A DNA stretch of 40,516 bases from Flavobacteriaceae bacterium (GCA_024644725.1 JAHEHE010000017.1:1-40516), one strand, 5' to 3'; numbered from the stretch's first letter, positions 27,008 to 36,406 are shown. Numbers and translations are program-made. Notes: generated by a model not told the origin, from the letters alone.

Positions 27008-29314
27008 TTAAACCGGAATATGTGCCCTTTTCATGCTGATATGGAAATCCTGGTAAAGCTCGAGCAGGCTCATAATGGCCGATATGAGATCTTTGGTCTC
27101 CAGCAGGTTTCCGAAATACAGGGTCGTATTCTTTGCACTGCTCTCTTCCGTTCTTATGCGCTGAATTTGCTTTTGAATGGAATCGGAAACGTGATCCAGC
27201 AGTTCCTGTTTTTCTGCTACAATCTTGACAATATTGTCAAAATCCTGATTCTCAAATGTAACTGCGATGTCTTTCAGCATATTGGACAACTGATCATCGA
27301 TGATTCTCAAATCGTCCGTCTGGGATTTTTTGAGGTTCTTGTGATTGTTGTTCACGTGTTTAAAACTCGCCGTTGAAATATAGCTTATGGACTGCGATAT
27401 GTCTTGCAAGTAACCCAGAACCAACAAATAGAAGCGGCTGGCTTCCACTGAGGACTCATCCATGGATTTGATAAAATAAAAGGCTTCATCTTTCAGGGTA
27501 TCAACCTCCTTATTGAGTTTCTTGACGTGTTTGTCTGTTTTCTTAAGCTTGTTCAAATCGTGTGAAGACAAATCCTTGACAACATTGCTGTATAATTTCT
27601 GAACTCGGGACACCACTTCGGCAATGTGGTCGGACGTTTCATCGATGACCTCTTTAGCCGTTATCAGCTCTGCCCGCTTGATGACCCGCTCCTGAGCCTT
27701 TTCTTTCTCTTCTTTCCTGTGACCAATATAGTTCCTCGCCAACAGAACCAGTACAAGCAACAATATCAGCCCAATGGCAGTAATGCCACCCAAATGAATG
27801 AGATAGGTGAATATGCCTGCAGTCAGGAAAGCAATAAAAGCCGTGAAAAACCACCCGCCAATCACATTGAGAACACCTGCAACGCGATAAACCGCACTCT
27901 CCCTGTCCCAGGCACGGTCAGCTAAAGACGTACCCATAGCAACCATGAAAGTGACATAAGTAGTTGAAAGAGGCAATTTGTACGAGGTTGCAATTGAAAT
28001 CAGGATTCCGGCCACCATAAGATTCGTTGAGGCTCTGACCGCGTCAAAAGCAGGCAGCTCATAGGACTTGCTCTTGGGCAGGTTAACCACAGGCTTTTCA
28101 AACCTCTTTCCAATGCTATGTTTTAGTCCATTCGGGATTATAGCGCTGAACGTATTCATCAAACCCAGAGAGGATCTCACCAAAAGTCTCGACATGGCAT
28201 TGGGTTCAAAACGTTCGTAACCCTCCGTCTGCCTGGCCAAATTCACTTCTGTTGCCGCTACTTTTCGAGCTTTTGATGAAAACCACAATGTCACCACCAT
28301 GATCATACCGGCTATAAAAAGAAAAACTGACGGCGTCGGTACCTTACCCGCAAGCACCTCCATGCTAAAATCCTGGGCTGCAACGCCCGAAACACTCCAG
28401 GCTTCATACGAGTTCCAGGCAGCCATGGGGACTCCGATGAAATTGACGAGATCATTTCCTGCAAAGGCCAGGGCCAATGCAAAAGTACCCACTGTAATAA
28501 TGATCTTATAAAGGTTCACTTTGAGTATCACGTTCAAAAAATAGGACAGGGATGTCCAGATGACAAAGGCAATGGCAATAATCATGGACTCGTTTCCCTC
28601 GAGGCTTCCCTTGATGTCATCGTAGTAACTGGTCCCTTTAAGACCCTTCATAAAAATGAAATAGGTGATTGCTGTCAATGCAATCCCGCTGAAAAGGGCT
28701 CCATAAATTCTGGGTTTCTGCTCAAAATTGAAACTCAGGAACAGCCGCGAAACGTATTGCACCAGGGCCCCTATCGAGAAAGCTACCACAACAGAAAGAA
28801 AAATACCCGATATGATGAGCACTGCTTTTTCGGTATTGATGTACTGAGAAAGATTTGCCAATGTTTCATCCTCAGCGGTCATGATTTTTATTATGGCCAT
28901 TGCCACAGCGGCTCCAAGGAGCTCAAAAACAATCGAAACCGTTGTCGAGGTGGGCATTCCCAGGGTGTTGAAAAAATCCAGGAGCAACACATCGGTCACC
29001 ATGACCGCCATAAAGATGATCATGATCTCATTAAAATAGAATTCCCCGGGATTAAAGATTCCCTTCCGTGCCACCTCCATCATTCCACTCGAAAAAATAG
29101 CTCCAATTGCAATTCCGAGACTCGCTACAATCATGATGGTTCGCATGGAAACGACCTTTGATCCGATAGCTGAATTCAAGAAGTTAACCGCGTCATTGCT
29201 AACTCCAACGACAAGATCGATTGCAGCCAAGGCTACCAGCGCAATGATCATCAAGATGTAAATATTTTCCACTTTTGAGAGTTCGTTTGGTACTGCAAAT
29301 CTATCACCTTCCAT
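27008..29314 (-). CDS. PiT-family phosphate transporter with C-terminal DUF47/PhoU-like tail
   Basis: 768 residues, much longer than simple PiT proteins (about 420-500). The first PHO4 repeat is GVSNDAVNFLNSAIGSK near residue 37; the second is in the C-terminal membrane half, ASTNLMVAGILISIATSYKLPLSTTYVTFMV. About ten TM segments run up to residue 540. A cytoplasmic helical tail from about 555 to 768 (SDHIAEVVSRVQKLYSNVV and after) resembles DUF47/PhoU-like helical bundles, which regulate phosphate uptake in trans in other bacteria. Imports inorganic phosphate coupled to H+ or Na+. Single-gene unit, divergent from the YyaL-type gene. Confidence 0.9.
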   Translation of the reverse strand: MEGDRFAVPNELSKVENIYILMIIALVALAAIDLVVGVSNDAVNFLNSAIGSKVVSMRTIMIVASLGIAIGAIFSSGMMEVARKGIFNPGEFYFNEIMIIFMAVMVTDVLLLDFFNTLGMPTSTTVSIVFELLGAAVAMAIIKIMTAEDETLANLSQYINTEKAVLIISGIFLSVVVAFSIGALVQYVSRLFLSFNFEQKPRIYGALFSGIALTAITYFIFMKGLKGTSYYDDIKGSLEGNESMIIAIAFVIWTSLSYFLNVILKVNLYKIIITVGTFALALAFAGNDLVNFIGVPMAAWNSYEAWSVSGVAAQDFSMEVLAGKVPTPSVFLFIAGMIMVVTLWFSSKARKVAATEVNLARQTEGYERFEPNAMSRLLVRSSLGLMNTFSAIIPNGLKHSIGKRFEKPVVNLPKSKSYELPAFDAVRASTNLMVAGILISIATSYKLPLSTTYVTFMVAMGTSLADRAWDRESAVYRVAGVLNVIGGWFFTAFIAFLTAGIFTYLIHLGGITAIGLILLLVLVLLARNYIGHRKEEKEKAQERVIKRAELITAKEVIDETSDHIAEVVSRVQKLYSNVVKDLSSHDLNKLKKTDKHVKKLNKEVDTLKDEAFYFIKSMDESSVEASRFYLLVLGYLQDISQSISYISTASFKHVNNNHKNLKKSQTDDLRIIDDQLSNMLKDIAVTFENQDFDNIVKIVAEKQELLDHVSDSIQKQIQRIRTEESSAKNTTLYFGNLLETKDLISAIMSLLELYQDFHISMKRAHIPV

Positions 29315-29427
29315 AAATACCCATGTTAAGTTAATGTTACCATTTCACCGGAGCATTTGAGTAAATTCAAGGCCCCGGAGACCGCATTTGGGAAGGCAGA
29401 ACGATCTCTTTATCCGTCAAATGATAG

Positions 29428-29435
29428 TATATTTG
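29428..29435 (+). promoter_or_regulatory. -7 element of the YyaL-type gene
   Basis: TATATTTG, exact TAnnTTTG, 14 bases before the ATG at 29450 and downstream of the earlier in-frame start at 29357. Confidence 0.55.
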
Positions 29436-29449
29436 CGAAAACTTCCTGC

Positions 29450-31573
29450 ATGCACAAGATACTCGTAGCGCTAATCACAGCCTTTGTCCTGTTTGTTTCC
29501 TGCGGAAATCCTAAAAAAGACGCCATGGACCAAGAACACAAGTACACCAACGACCTGATCCACGAAACCAGCCCCTATCTGTTGCAACACGCGCACAACC
29601 CGGTAGATTGGCATCCCTGGAACGAAGAGACCCTCGAGCTGGCAAAAAAAGAAGACAAGCTCCTGCTGATCTCAATTGGGTATGCCGCCTGTCACTGGTG
29701 CCATGTCATGGAACACGAGAGTTTTGAAGATTCCGCGGTCGCTGCAGTCATGAACGAGCATTTCATCAACGTGAAAGTGGATCGCGAAGAACGACCCGAT
29801 GTGGATCAAATCTATATGAACGCTGTTCAGCTGCTCACCGGCCGCGGTGGATGGCCCCTGAATTGTGTGGCCCTTCCTGACGGACGACCCATTTGGGGAG
29901 GAACCTACTTCCCAAAAGAGAATTGGATGAATGCCCTGAATCAGCTATCCGATCTGTACGCGAACGACCGGGAAAAAGCACTGGACTATGCCGAAAAGCT
30001 AACCCAGGGTGTGCAACAATCGGGCTTGATTGCCCTCAACGAAAAACCTGCAGACTTCTCCATGGAAGAACTTGAATTGTCGATCGAGAACTGGAAATCA
30101 AACATGGATATCAAGAATGGAGGACGCCCGGGAGCTCCCAAGTTTCCGATGCCGGTCAACATCGAGTTCCTGCTCCGCTACGGGGCTCAGAGCCAGGATA
30201 AGGAAATTCTCGATTACGTCAATACCACCTTGACCCAGATGGCCTACGGGGGCATCTTCGACCAGGTTGGAGGTGGCTTTGCACGTTATTCGGTAGACGA
30301 TCACTGGCATATTCCCCATTTTGAGAAGATGCTTTACGACAATGCCCAATTGGTCTCGTTGTATTCCCTGGCATTTCAGGCAACAGGAAATCCGCTCTAC
30401 AAAGAAATTGTTGAAGAAACCACAGGCTTTGTTGAGCGCGAGCTCTATGATGATCAGGGCGGTTTTTACTCTTCGCTTGACGCGGATAGTGAGGACGAAG
30501 CAGGAGAACTCGAAGAAGGCGCATTTTATGTCTGGACCAAGGAGGAGCTCCAGGCGCATCTCGGAGAGGATTTTGAGCTCTTTGCCAAATACTACAATGT
30601 AAACGGCTATGGCAAATGGGAAAAAGACCTGTATCACCTCATTCGATCGGTTTCGGACGAAACCTTCGCCCGGGAGAATGGCCTTGAGCTCCAGGAGCTC
30701 AAGCAAAAAGCAGGGTCCTGGAAAGAGAAATTGCTCACCGAAAGGGAAAAAAGAAGCAGACCGCGTCTCGACGACAAGATCCTGACCTCCTGGAATGCGC
30801 TCATGCTGAGAGGGTATGCACAGGCTTACGCCGTATTCGGAGAGGAGCATTACCTGAAAATGGCCCTTAAGAATGCCCATTTCATCCAACGCAATATGAT
30901 GCAGGAGGACGGAGGGCTCTTCAGAAATCACAAAGAAGGAAAGAGCAACCTGGATGCCTACCTGGAAGACTATGCCGCTGTTATTGAAGCCTATATTTCG
31001 CTTTACGAAGTAACGCTGGATATGAGTTGGTTGCAATCGGCCAAACAATTGGCTGACTACTGCTACGATCACTACTTTGACGACAAAAGCAAAATGTTCT
31101 TTTTCACCTCTGATCGTGAAAAGAACCTGATCTCCCGCAAAGTCGAGACAGATGACAATGTTATACCTTCTTCGAATGCTACGCTCGCTCAGAGCCTGTT
31201 CAAACTCGGGCATTACTTTGGAAACAAACATTATCTGCAAAGTGCCTCGACCATGCTGAACAACATGAAAATGAATGTGGTCGAATACGGAGCCGGTGCC
31301 GCAAAATGGCTGGGGCTCTATGCGAATTACCTGGGTGACTACTATGAAATTGCGGTCGTAGGCCCTCAAGCAAAACAACGCATCTCAGAGATCAATCGTC
31401 AGTACATCCCAAACAAACTGATTGTCGGTAGCGAGAAAGAAAGCTCTTTGCCCCTGCTGGAATACAAATACAGTGAAAACGAGACCACGATCTATGTTTG
31501 TATCGACGGGGCGTGCAAATTGCCCGTAACGGCTTCAGAAAAGGCCCTCGAACAAATTGAAATTGCCTTCTAG
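29450..31573 (+). CDS. DUF255 / YyaL-type protein (thioredoxin-like plus six-hairpin domain), lipoprotein
   Basis: About 707 residues from ATG 29450. That start yields a lipoprotein signal, [19 protein letters not shown], with Cys18 at the lipobox; the 31 residues gained from 29357 would hide it. The N-terminal domain is thioredoxin-like with [19 protein letters not shown] (CxxC as CHWC) and family block HNPVDWHPW. The rest resembles six-hairpin (alpha,alpha)6 glycosidases ([39 protein letters not shown]). The family includes human SPATA20; its biochemical role is not established. The export signal points to a periplasmic role here. Ends one base from the convergent tsaB end. Confidence 0.88.
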   Translation: MHKILVALITAFVLFVSCGNPKKDAMDQEHKYTNDLIHETSPYLLQHAHNPVDWHPWNEETLELAKKEDKLLLISIGYAACHWCHVMEHESFEDSAVAAVMNEHFINVKVDREERPDVDQIYMNAVQLLTGRGGWPLNCVALPDGRPIWGGTYFPKENWMNALNQLSDLYANDREKALDYAEKLTQGVQQSGLIALNEKPADFSMEELELSIENWKSNMDIKNGGRPGAPKFPMPVNIEFLLRYGAQSQDKEILDYVNTTLTQMAYGGIFDQVGGGFARYSVDDHWHIPHFEKMLYDNAQLVSLYSLAFQATGNPLYKEIVEETTGFVERELYDDQGGFYSSLDADSEDEAGELEEGAFYVWTKEELQAHLGEDFELFAKYYNVNGYGKWEKDLYHLIRSVSDETFARENGLELQELKQKAGSWKEKLLTEREKRSRPRLDDKILTSWNALMLRGYAQAYAVFGEEHYLKMALKNAHFIQRNMMQEDGGLFRNHKEGKSNLDAYLEDYAAVIEAYISLYEVTLDMSWLQSAKQLADYCYDHYFDDKSKMFFFTSDREKNLISRKVETDDNVIPSSNATLAQSLFKLGHYFGNKHYLQSASTMLNNMKMNVVEYGAGAAKWLGLYANYLGDYYEIAVVGPQAKQRISEINRQYIPNKLIVGSEKESSLPLLEYKYSENETTIYVCIDGACKLPVTASEKALEQIEIAF

Positions 31574-31574
31574 G

Positions 31575-32255
31575 CTAAAAATAACGCTTTGGCTTGCCGG
31601 CCACAAAATCTTTCAGGTAGAAGGGCTCGAAGTATGCAAGGTCTTCGAATTGCTCTGCAGCGGCTTTTTTTTCGGCAATACGAGCCATCTCACGAGCTGA
31701 AGGGAACCTGTCTTTAACAAATACGGCATTCGGATGATTAATCGCCTCGCGGGTCTTGGATGCTCCATCGCCCAAAAAGAAGACTTTGTTGTCATTGAGG
31801 TAATCTGAGAAGGAGCCGGCTTCAATAATTTCTGCCCGGGTCTCCCGAATTTCTTCAAAATGATCATTGTACACGGCTGAGTAGACTTCCATTCTTCTTG
31901 CGTCCAAAAGGGGTACGATAAGGCCTTTCTCGGTCATTTCTATCTGTCGGGCAAGACTCTCCAGGGTCGGCACCGAGATCAGTGGCTTGCCGAGGGCATA
32001 ACAGAGGCCTTTGGCCGCTGAGACCCCAATGCGCAGACCCGTATAGGACCCCGGGCCCTTGCTAACGGCCACCGCATCCAAATCGGCAAGTTTTCTGTCT
32101 GAGGAAGCCATCACTTCCAGGATAAAAGAGTGCAGCTTCTCAGCGTGGGAGAATTTCTCCTCGTGCAGCTCTTTCAAAGAAATGACTTCTCCATCCGCTG
32201 CCAGCGCGACAGAACAATTCTTTGTAGCCGATTCAATACTCAGGATAAGGGCCAT
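31575..32255 (-). CDS. tsaB: tRNA threonylcarbamoyladenosine synthesis protein TsaB
   Basis: 226 residues, ASKHA fold. N-terminal phosphate-binding loop ILSIESATKNCSVALA, then SKGPGSYTGLRIGVSAAKGLCYALG, the TsaB signature. It partners TsaD and TsaE in making t6A37 of ANN-decoding tRNAs; the enzyme activity resides in TsaD. It follows the TolC gene after 15 bases, so it is probably the last gene of that transcript. Confidence 0.93.
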   Translation of the reverse strand: MALILSIESATKNCSVALAADGEVISLKELHEEKFSHAEKLHSFILEVMASSDRKLADLDAVAVSKGPGSYTGLRIGVSAAKGLCYALGKPLISVPTLESLARQIEMTEKGLIVPLLDARRMEVYSAVYNDHFEEIRETRAEIIEAGSFSDYLNDNKVFFLGDGASKTREAINHPNAVFVKDRFPSAREMARIAEKKAAAEQFEDLAYFEPFYLKDFVAGKPKRYF

Positions 32256-32270
32256 GGAAAGGTCTTCAAA

Positions 32271-33722
32271 TCATTTTAGGTTCTCAACCGGAACACCGTA
32301 GTAGAACTCGAGCAGCTTCACCCGGAAAATAAAGTCGTATTTGGCCGTCAAAAAGTCGGAGTTGGCCCGTACCAGCTGGTTCTTGATCTGGCTGAAATCA
32401 AACGAATTCAAAACCCCAACATCAAAACGCTCCTGGGCGTAGTCGAAAGATATCTCACGAGCGTCAAGTGACCTCTTGGTAGCGTCATACAATTTCAGGG
32501 CTCCGATGGCATCGGCATATACCTGGTGGATGGTTCGCTCCAAGGTGAGCTCTTCTTGTTCGAGCTGGTATTTAGACTGATCGAAGTTGATCTTGGCTCT
32601 ACGCACATCGTTCGAAGCTGTGAACCCATTTAATATGGGGATGTTCAAACTTAATCCGAAGGCGCTACCCTTGTTCTGATCGATCTGATCAAAGAATGGG
32701 TTCGCGGGGCCAATGATAGGTGTGAAATTCGGAGAGATCACATTGTCTCCGGTAGTTTCCACCTGACCGATAACCACCGTCGGGTTGTTGGGGTCTATTT
32801 CCGAACCTGTGATGATGTCCCGGTCGGAGTACCTGGAATTCCACTGATAGAAACCAGACAAGGTTGGCTGCAAAGCTCCTTTGGCCAGTTTGATATCCGC
32901 CTCAGCGATCTCTATATTGGCGCGGGCCACCTTGATCTCATTCCTGTTTTCGAGGGCTGTGTCGTAAATTTGGTCTACCGAGTAATCCGCCAGGTTCAAC
33001 AGCGGCAAAGTCTCGATCTCCTCATTGGCGATGTCAAAGTTCTCGTAATCCTCGAGCTGCAGCAATTGAGCCAGGTTGATCAGTGCCAGGTTCACATTGT
33101 TCTCGGTGATGATCAGGTTCTGCTCGTCATTCGCCAGGGTAGCCTGCACATCCAGAAGGTCGCCCTGGGGCAATGTACCGGCATTGACCAGGCGCTGTGT
33201 CCGTTCGAGCTGCTCCTTGGTAATCTCTACCTGAGGAATCGCCACGTTCACGGCTTCCTTGTTGAACAGGACCTGCAGATAGGCATTGATGACCTGCAAG
33301 GTGACGTCGTCTTTGATTCGGTCGAGCTGATACTGGCTGGACATTATTCTGAGCTCCGCCCGTTTCAACTGGTTCTGATTGCGGAAACCCCTGTAGATTG
33401 GAACCCCAGATTGGATTCCTCCCGTGGTTGTTTGAGAGGTCTGGTTGATGAGGACTCCTGTAGCCGGATCCTGGGTCAGACCTGAGTTCCAGGCTCCAAC
33501 GCTGCTGAAATTCAGGCTCGGAATGAAATTTCCGATGGCCTGCCTCTTGTCGACTTCTGCAAGGGCTATGTCATTCTCACTCTGTTTTACTTGGATGTTG
33601 TTTTCAATCGCGTAGTTCACGCACTCTTCCAGAGTCCATTTCTTGTTGGAAAGATCTTCGGTCTGAGCTTGAATCGAAAGTATGATGCTGAAAAGCAAGA
33701 TCAGGGTTAGCGGTGCTTTCAT
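32271..33722 (-). CDS. TolC family outer membrane efflux protein
   Basis: About 483 residues from the ATG at 33722, which starts a clear signal peptide (MKAPLTLILLFSIILSIQAQ); a longer frame from 33794 is unlikely. The chain shows the two OEP repeats with long helical stretches rich in Glu, Leu and Asn (LTLEECVNYAIENN-like start; TLPQGDLLDVQATLANDEQN; VGVLNSFDFSQIKNQLVRANSDFLTAKYDFIF). It forms a trimeric outer membrane channel for efflux or type I export. No membrane fusion protein or RND pump gene is adjacent, so its partner lies elsewhere or it serves several pumps. Confidence 0.9.
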   Translation of the reverse strand: MKAPLTLILLFSIILSIQAQTEDLSNKKWTLEECVNYAIENNIQVKQSENDIALAEVDKRQAIGNFIPSLNFSSVGAWNSGLTQDPATGVLINQTSQTTTGGIQSGVPIYRGFRNQNQLKRAELRIMSSQYQLDRIKDDVTLQVINAYLQVLFNKEAVNVAIPQVEITKEQLERTQRLVNAGTLPQGDLLDVQATLANDEQNLIITENNVNLALINLAQLLQLEDYENFDIANEEIETLPLLNLADYSVDQIYDTALENRNEIKVARANIEIAEADIKLAKGALQPTLSGFYQWNSRYSDRDIITGSEIDPNNPTVVIGQVETTGDNVISPNFTPIIGPANPFFDQIDQNKGSAFGLSLNIPILNGFTASNDVRRAKINFDQSKYQLEQEELTLERTIHQVYADAIGALKLYDATKRSLDAREISFDYAQERFDVGVLNSFDFSQIKNQLVRANSDFLTAKYDFIFRVKLLEFYYGVPVENLK

Positions 33723-33823
33723 AAAAAGTAATTTCAATATTGGAATTCGTTGTATATGACGAGGGGTTAAAAAAAATGTTACAGTAATTCTCAATTATCT
33801 GAGCCGATCATTCAGGAAATGTA

Positions 33824-34078
33824 TCAGGCAGCGGATGAAGTTCGCCTCCAGTTTCTATAAAGGAGATAGGATGCCACGGCCACAACGACATAAGGAAAGG
33901 CCATCAGGTAAACAATGCCCGAATTGATACCCTCAGCGATTTCTTCACCGCCCTGCTCCACCACGGCCCGGCACATGGCACATTGAGCCCTCAAGGGTTC
34001 GGACTGAAGAACCAACATCCCGGCAAGGAGCGTCCAACCTCTTTTCTTTAGCCTGAGAATTTGGATTTTAGAGCGCAT
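33824..34078 (-). CDS. Small CxxC membrane protein, 84 residues
   Basis: Function not recognised. From the ATG at 34078: basic N-terminus, a signal-like hydrophobic stretch ending about residue 31 (GWTLLAGMLVLQSEPLRA), then QCAMCRAVVE with a CxxC, then one TM (about 55-75, GIVYLMAFPYVVVAVASYLLY) and a basic tail. The CxxC would therefore be outside the membrane. The longer start at 34117 lies upstream of the promoter. It sits at the end of the oxidase accessory cluster with its own -33/-7 promoter; a role in oxidase assembly or redox chemistry is inference. Confidence 0.75.
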   Translation of the reverse strand: MRSKIQILRLKKRGWTLLAGMLVLQSEPLRAQCAMCRAVVEQGGEEIAEGINSGIVYLMAFPYVVVAVASYLLYRNWRRTSSAA

Positions 34079-34103
34079 TTTGACCTGATTGAAAATACAT
34101 TTG

Positions 34104-34135
34104 CAAAAATAACCCATGTTTTGGGCATGACCAAA
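34104..34135 (-). promoter_or_regulatory. Promoter of the CxxC membrane protein gene
   Basis: TTTG (34135-34132) and TATTTTTG (34111-34104), 20 bases apart, minus strand. A complete -33/-7 pair, placing the RNA start near 34097 and ruling out the ATG at 34117. Confidence 0.65.
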
Positions 34136-34154
34136 GATTCACTTGACTTGAAAT

Positions 34155-34667
34155 CTAGTAGTAGGGTGAAATCATATAATAAACAATCACACCGGTAATG
34201 GTGACATACAACCAGATCGGAAAAGTGATCCTGGCTATTTTCTTGTGGCGCTCAACATCACGCGTTATGCCGCGCACAAAGGTGATCAGAACGAAGGGAA
34301 TTACTACAATTGAGAGCAGGATATGAGAAATCAGCACAAAAAAGTAAACCCATCGAATTACCCCTTCACCTCCAAATGAAGTGGAGTCCGACGTCATGTG
34401 ATACAAAACGTAAAGGATCAGGAAAACCGCGGAAAGCACCATACAGGCCTTGACCAGGTTCTCGTGAAGGTCAATCTTCTTGTTCTTGATCGCCCAAAAG
34501 GCAAGCAGAAGCAAAATCGACGTCACGGCATTGATACCCGCATAGATTGGAGGTAGAAAAACAGGCAGATCGAGGTCTATTTTCACTCCAAAAAGCGCTG
34601 CCACCACCAGGGGTATGGCAATCGACAGAATCGTGATCAGCTTGTTGTATTTCTTGGCGTCTTCCAT
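34155..34667 (-). CDS. DUF420 membrane protein (CtaM/YozB-like oxidase assembly factor)
   Basis: 170 residues with four to five TM segments. It shows the DUF420 pattern of conserved His in TM loops (HENLVKACMVLSAVFLI, YVLYHMTS, ISHILLSIVVIPFVL, RHKKIARITFPIWLYV). In Bacillus and Staphylococcus the DUF420 protein CtaM is needed for heme-copper oxidase assembly, which fits its place right after Sco and the oxidase subunits. Starts 8 bases after the Sco stop, so it is in the same operon. Confidence 0.88.
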   Translation of the reverse strand: MEDAKKYNKLITILSIAIPLVVAALFGVKIDLDLPVFLPPIYAGINAVTSILLLLAFWAIKNKKIDLHENLVKACMVLSAVFLILYVLYHMTSDSTSFGGEGVIRWVYFFVLISHILLSIVVIPFVLITFVRGITRDVERHKKIARITFPIWLYVTITGVIVYYMISPYY

Positions 34668-34674
34668 AACTTCT

Positions 34675-35310
34675 TTATTCTTTCAGTAAGGCGGCAATAT
34701 CCTCCTTGAGCCATTCCACCTCCTTGGGATCCAACCCGTTGTAAAACTTGATGGGGTTCACCATATCTCCATTCTTCACCGTTCTGGAGCGAATGTATCC
34801 TTGTTTGTCTATGAGCGCAAAAAGGCCGGAGTGCTCGAAGCCTCCCTCTACATCCTTATTCTCTCCCGCATAGAGTTTGAAGCCGTTGTTCGAAAAGTTG
34901 TAAATGGAATCCTTCTCTCCCGTCAAAAAGTACCAGTTCTTTAGCGTTGCCCCTTTCTTGCTGGCGTATTCCTTTAAAACCGACGGCGTGTCTCTTTTCG
35001 GATCGATGCTGATCGAGGCGATCCCGAACTCGGGATTGCCGTAAAACTCCTTCTGCAGCTTTAACATGCTCTCGTGCATCTTCGGACAGATCGTCGGGCA
35101 AGAAGTGAAGAAAAATTCGACCACGTAAACCTTGCCCTCAAAATTCTTCCGGCTGACTGTCACCGAATCCTGGCTGATAAACTCAAACGGGGGAACCTTT
35201 TCAAAGGTCATCAATTCTGTGCCTTCGAACCGGTCAATAATTTTCGGCACGGCCCAGATCCCGAAGATCAGGATGATAAAGGCTACCGCGATGTAGGAAT
35301 TCTTTTTCAA
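34675..35310 (-). CDS. Sco1/SenC copper chaperone
   Basis: 211 residues. One N-terminal TM anchor (about 6-22), then a thioredoxin-like domain facing the periplasm with the copper motif FFTSCPTICPKMHESM (CxxxCP) and the third ligand His in GGFEHSGLFALIDKQG. Delivers copper to the CuA site of cytochrome c oxidase subunit II. Two bases separate it from the Sco-like gene upstream, and 7 from the DUF420 gene downstream. Confidence 0.92.
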   Translation of the reverse strand: MKKNSYIAVAFIILIFGIWAVPKIIDRFEGTELMTFEKVPPFEFISQDSVTVSRKNFEGKVYVVEFFFTSCPTICPKMHESMLKLQKEFYGNPEFGIASISIDPKRDTPSVLKEYASKKGATLKNWYFLTGEKDSIYNFSNNGFKLYAGENKDVEGGFEHSGLFALIDKQGYIRSRTVKNGDMVNPIKFYNGLDPKEVEWLKEDIAALLKE

Positions 35311-35312
35311 CT

Positions 35313-35972
35313 TTAAATCTGTCTTTTGTTCTTCTTCAGTGCAAGCCGGTCTTCCGCCACGACAACTTTCACATCATCGACCATTTCCTGGTGGACGGTG
35401 GAAATCGACTCGGCATTGTACCCGTAGCGCATCCCATCTGGCATCTCATCATCTTCGGATCTGCCTCGCAGATTCATGTCACGATCAATGATGAAGGCAT
35501 TCTGGGTGTACAGCTTTTCATCCAGGGAAATATTGGTTTGAAGACTTTCGAACAGGTTTCTCACCTGACTTTCCGAACCGAATAGAAAGTGCCATTCGCT
35601 GACGTCGTAGGTTGCTCCCAACTCCTTTTTCAGCTGCTCGGCATCGGCCTCAGAACCTTCCGGCAAGACCACAACAAACTGAAACCCTTTGAAACCATAG
35701 AAATGTTTGTAAATCTTTTCGTTCAGGTTGAGCGCATTGGTTTTGTGCTTCAAGGGTTCCCGCCCCAGGAAACACATAATATTGATGTTGCCATCAAGAC
35801 TGACCGAATCTGAACCTGTATCAGAGCGAAACTCCTTAACGTCGTCAACTCCGGTAGTAAGTACCGGCAACTTCGCAAAGTTATTGGTTCCTGTCAGCAG
35901 GAAAATATAGAACAACAGGGGTCCGAAGAAAAGGATGGACAAGATTACCGTATTTCGTCCCGGTTTTGCCAT
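35313..35972 (-). CDS. Membrane-anchored thioredoxin-fold protein, probably degenerate Sco-like
   Basis: About 219 residues from the ATG at 35972 (MAKPGRNTVILSILFFGPLLF, one TM anchor); a start at 36002 adds 10 residues. Its middle and end follow the Sco layout (EWHFLFGSESQVRNLFES matches NWYFLTGEKDSIYNF of Sco; NAFIIDRDMNLRGR matches GLFALIDKQGYIRSR), but the region that should hold CxxxCP reads NIMCFLGREPLK, with a single Cys, and the copper His is absent. It thus probably does not bind copper as Sco does. Position between subunit IV and Sco suggests a role in the same assembly path. Confidence 0.8.
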   Translation of the reverse strand: MAKPGRNTVILSILFFGPLLFYIFLLTGTNNFAKLPVLTTGVDDVKEFRSDTGSDSVSLDGNINIMCFLGREPLKHKTNALNLNEKIYKHFYGFKGFQFVVVLPEGSEADAEQLKKELGATYDVSEWHFLFGSESQVRNLFESLQTNISLDEKLYTQNAFIIDRDMNLRGRSEDDEMPDGMRYGYNAESISTVHQEMVDDVKVVVAEDRLALKKNKRQI

Positions 35973-36033
35973 TACTGAAGATAAAAAAAGTGTTTTGAAC
36001 ACTCAAAACACTTGTTAAACTTTTCTCGATGCA

Positions 36034-36387
36034 TCAATTGTAAGACCAACGTGTCCACACTCGATCGATATCTCCCAGGGCGCCTCCCTCGTAGAGCAGG
36101 AAAAACGACAGGTATCCGATCAAAAACACCACAGTCCAGACAATAGCTCTTCTCAACCAGGTGACTTCGTCCTTGAGGTGCATGAAATACCAGGCGATAC
36201 CGTAAGCTTTGACCAGGGTCAGGATCAGGAATATCCAGTTCAGCCAGCTCGTTCCAAGAACGTTGGACAAGTGAAGAGGAGCAGGCTTGTAGATTCCGAG
36301 GACAACTTCAACGATAGTCACTACCGATAGGAATCCGAAGACTTTCCAAATCAATACAGCGTGTGAATGTGAATGTTCGTTCGACAT
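36034..36387 (-). CDS. Cytochrome c oxidase subunit IV family protein
   Basis: 117 residues with three TM segments, as in prokaryotic COX4/CtaF. The N-terminus is His-rich (MSNEHSHSHAVLIWKVFG), followed by VVTIVEVVLGIY, WLNWIFLILTLVKAYGIAWYFMHLKDE and a last TM. The MHLKDE block is typical of the family. It starts 19 bases after the subunit III stop. Small accessory subunit in the inner membrane. Confidence 0.88.
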   Translation of the reverse strand: MSNEHSHSHAVLIWKVFGFLSVVTIVEVVLGIYKPAPLHLSNVLGTSWLNWIFLILTLVKAYGIAWYFMHLKDEVTWLRRAIVWTVVFLIGYLSFFLLYEGGALGDIDRVWTRWSYN

Positions 36388-36406
36388 ATGCTATTCTTAT
36401 AAAGGA

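Noticed and set aside
30098-31378. A 426-codon open frame on the minus strand opposite the YyaL-type gene
   Set aside because: It lies wholly inside a gene with clear family motifs and its translation shows no recognisable domain; it is an antisense shadow.
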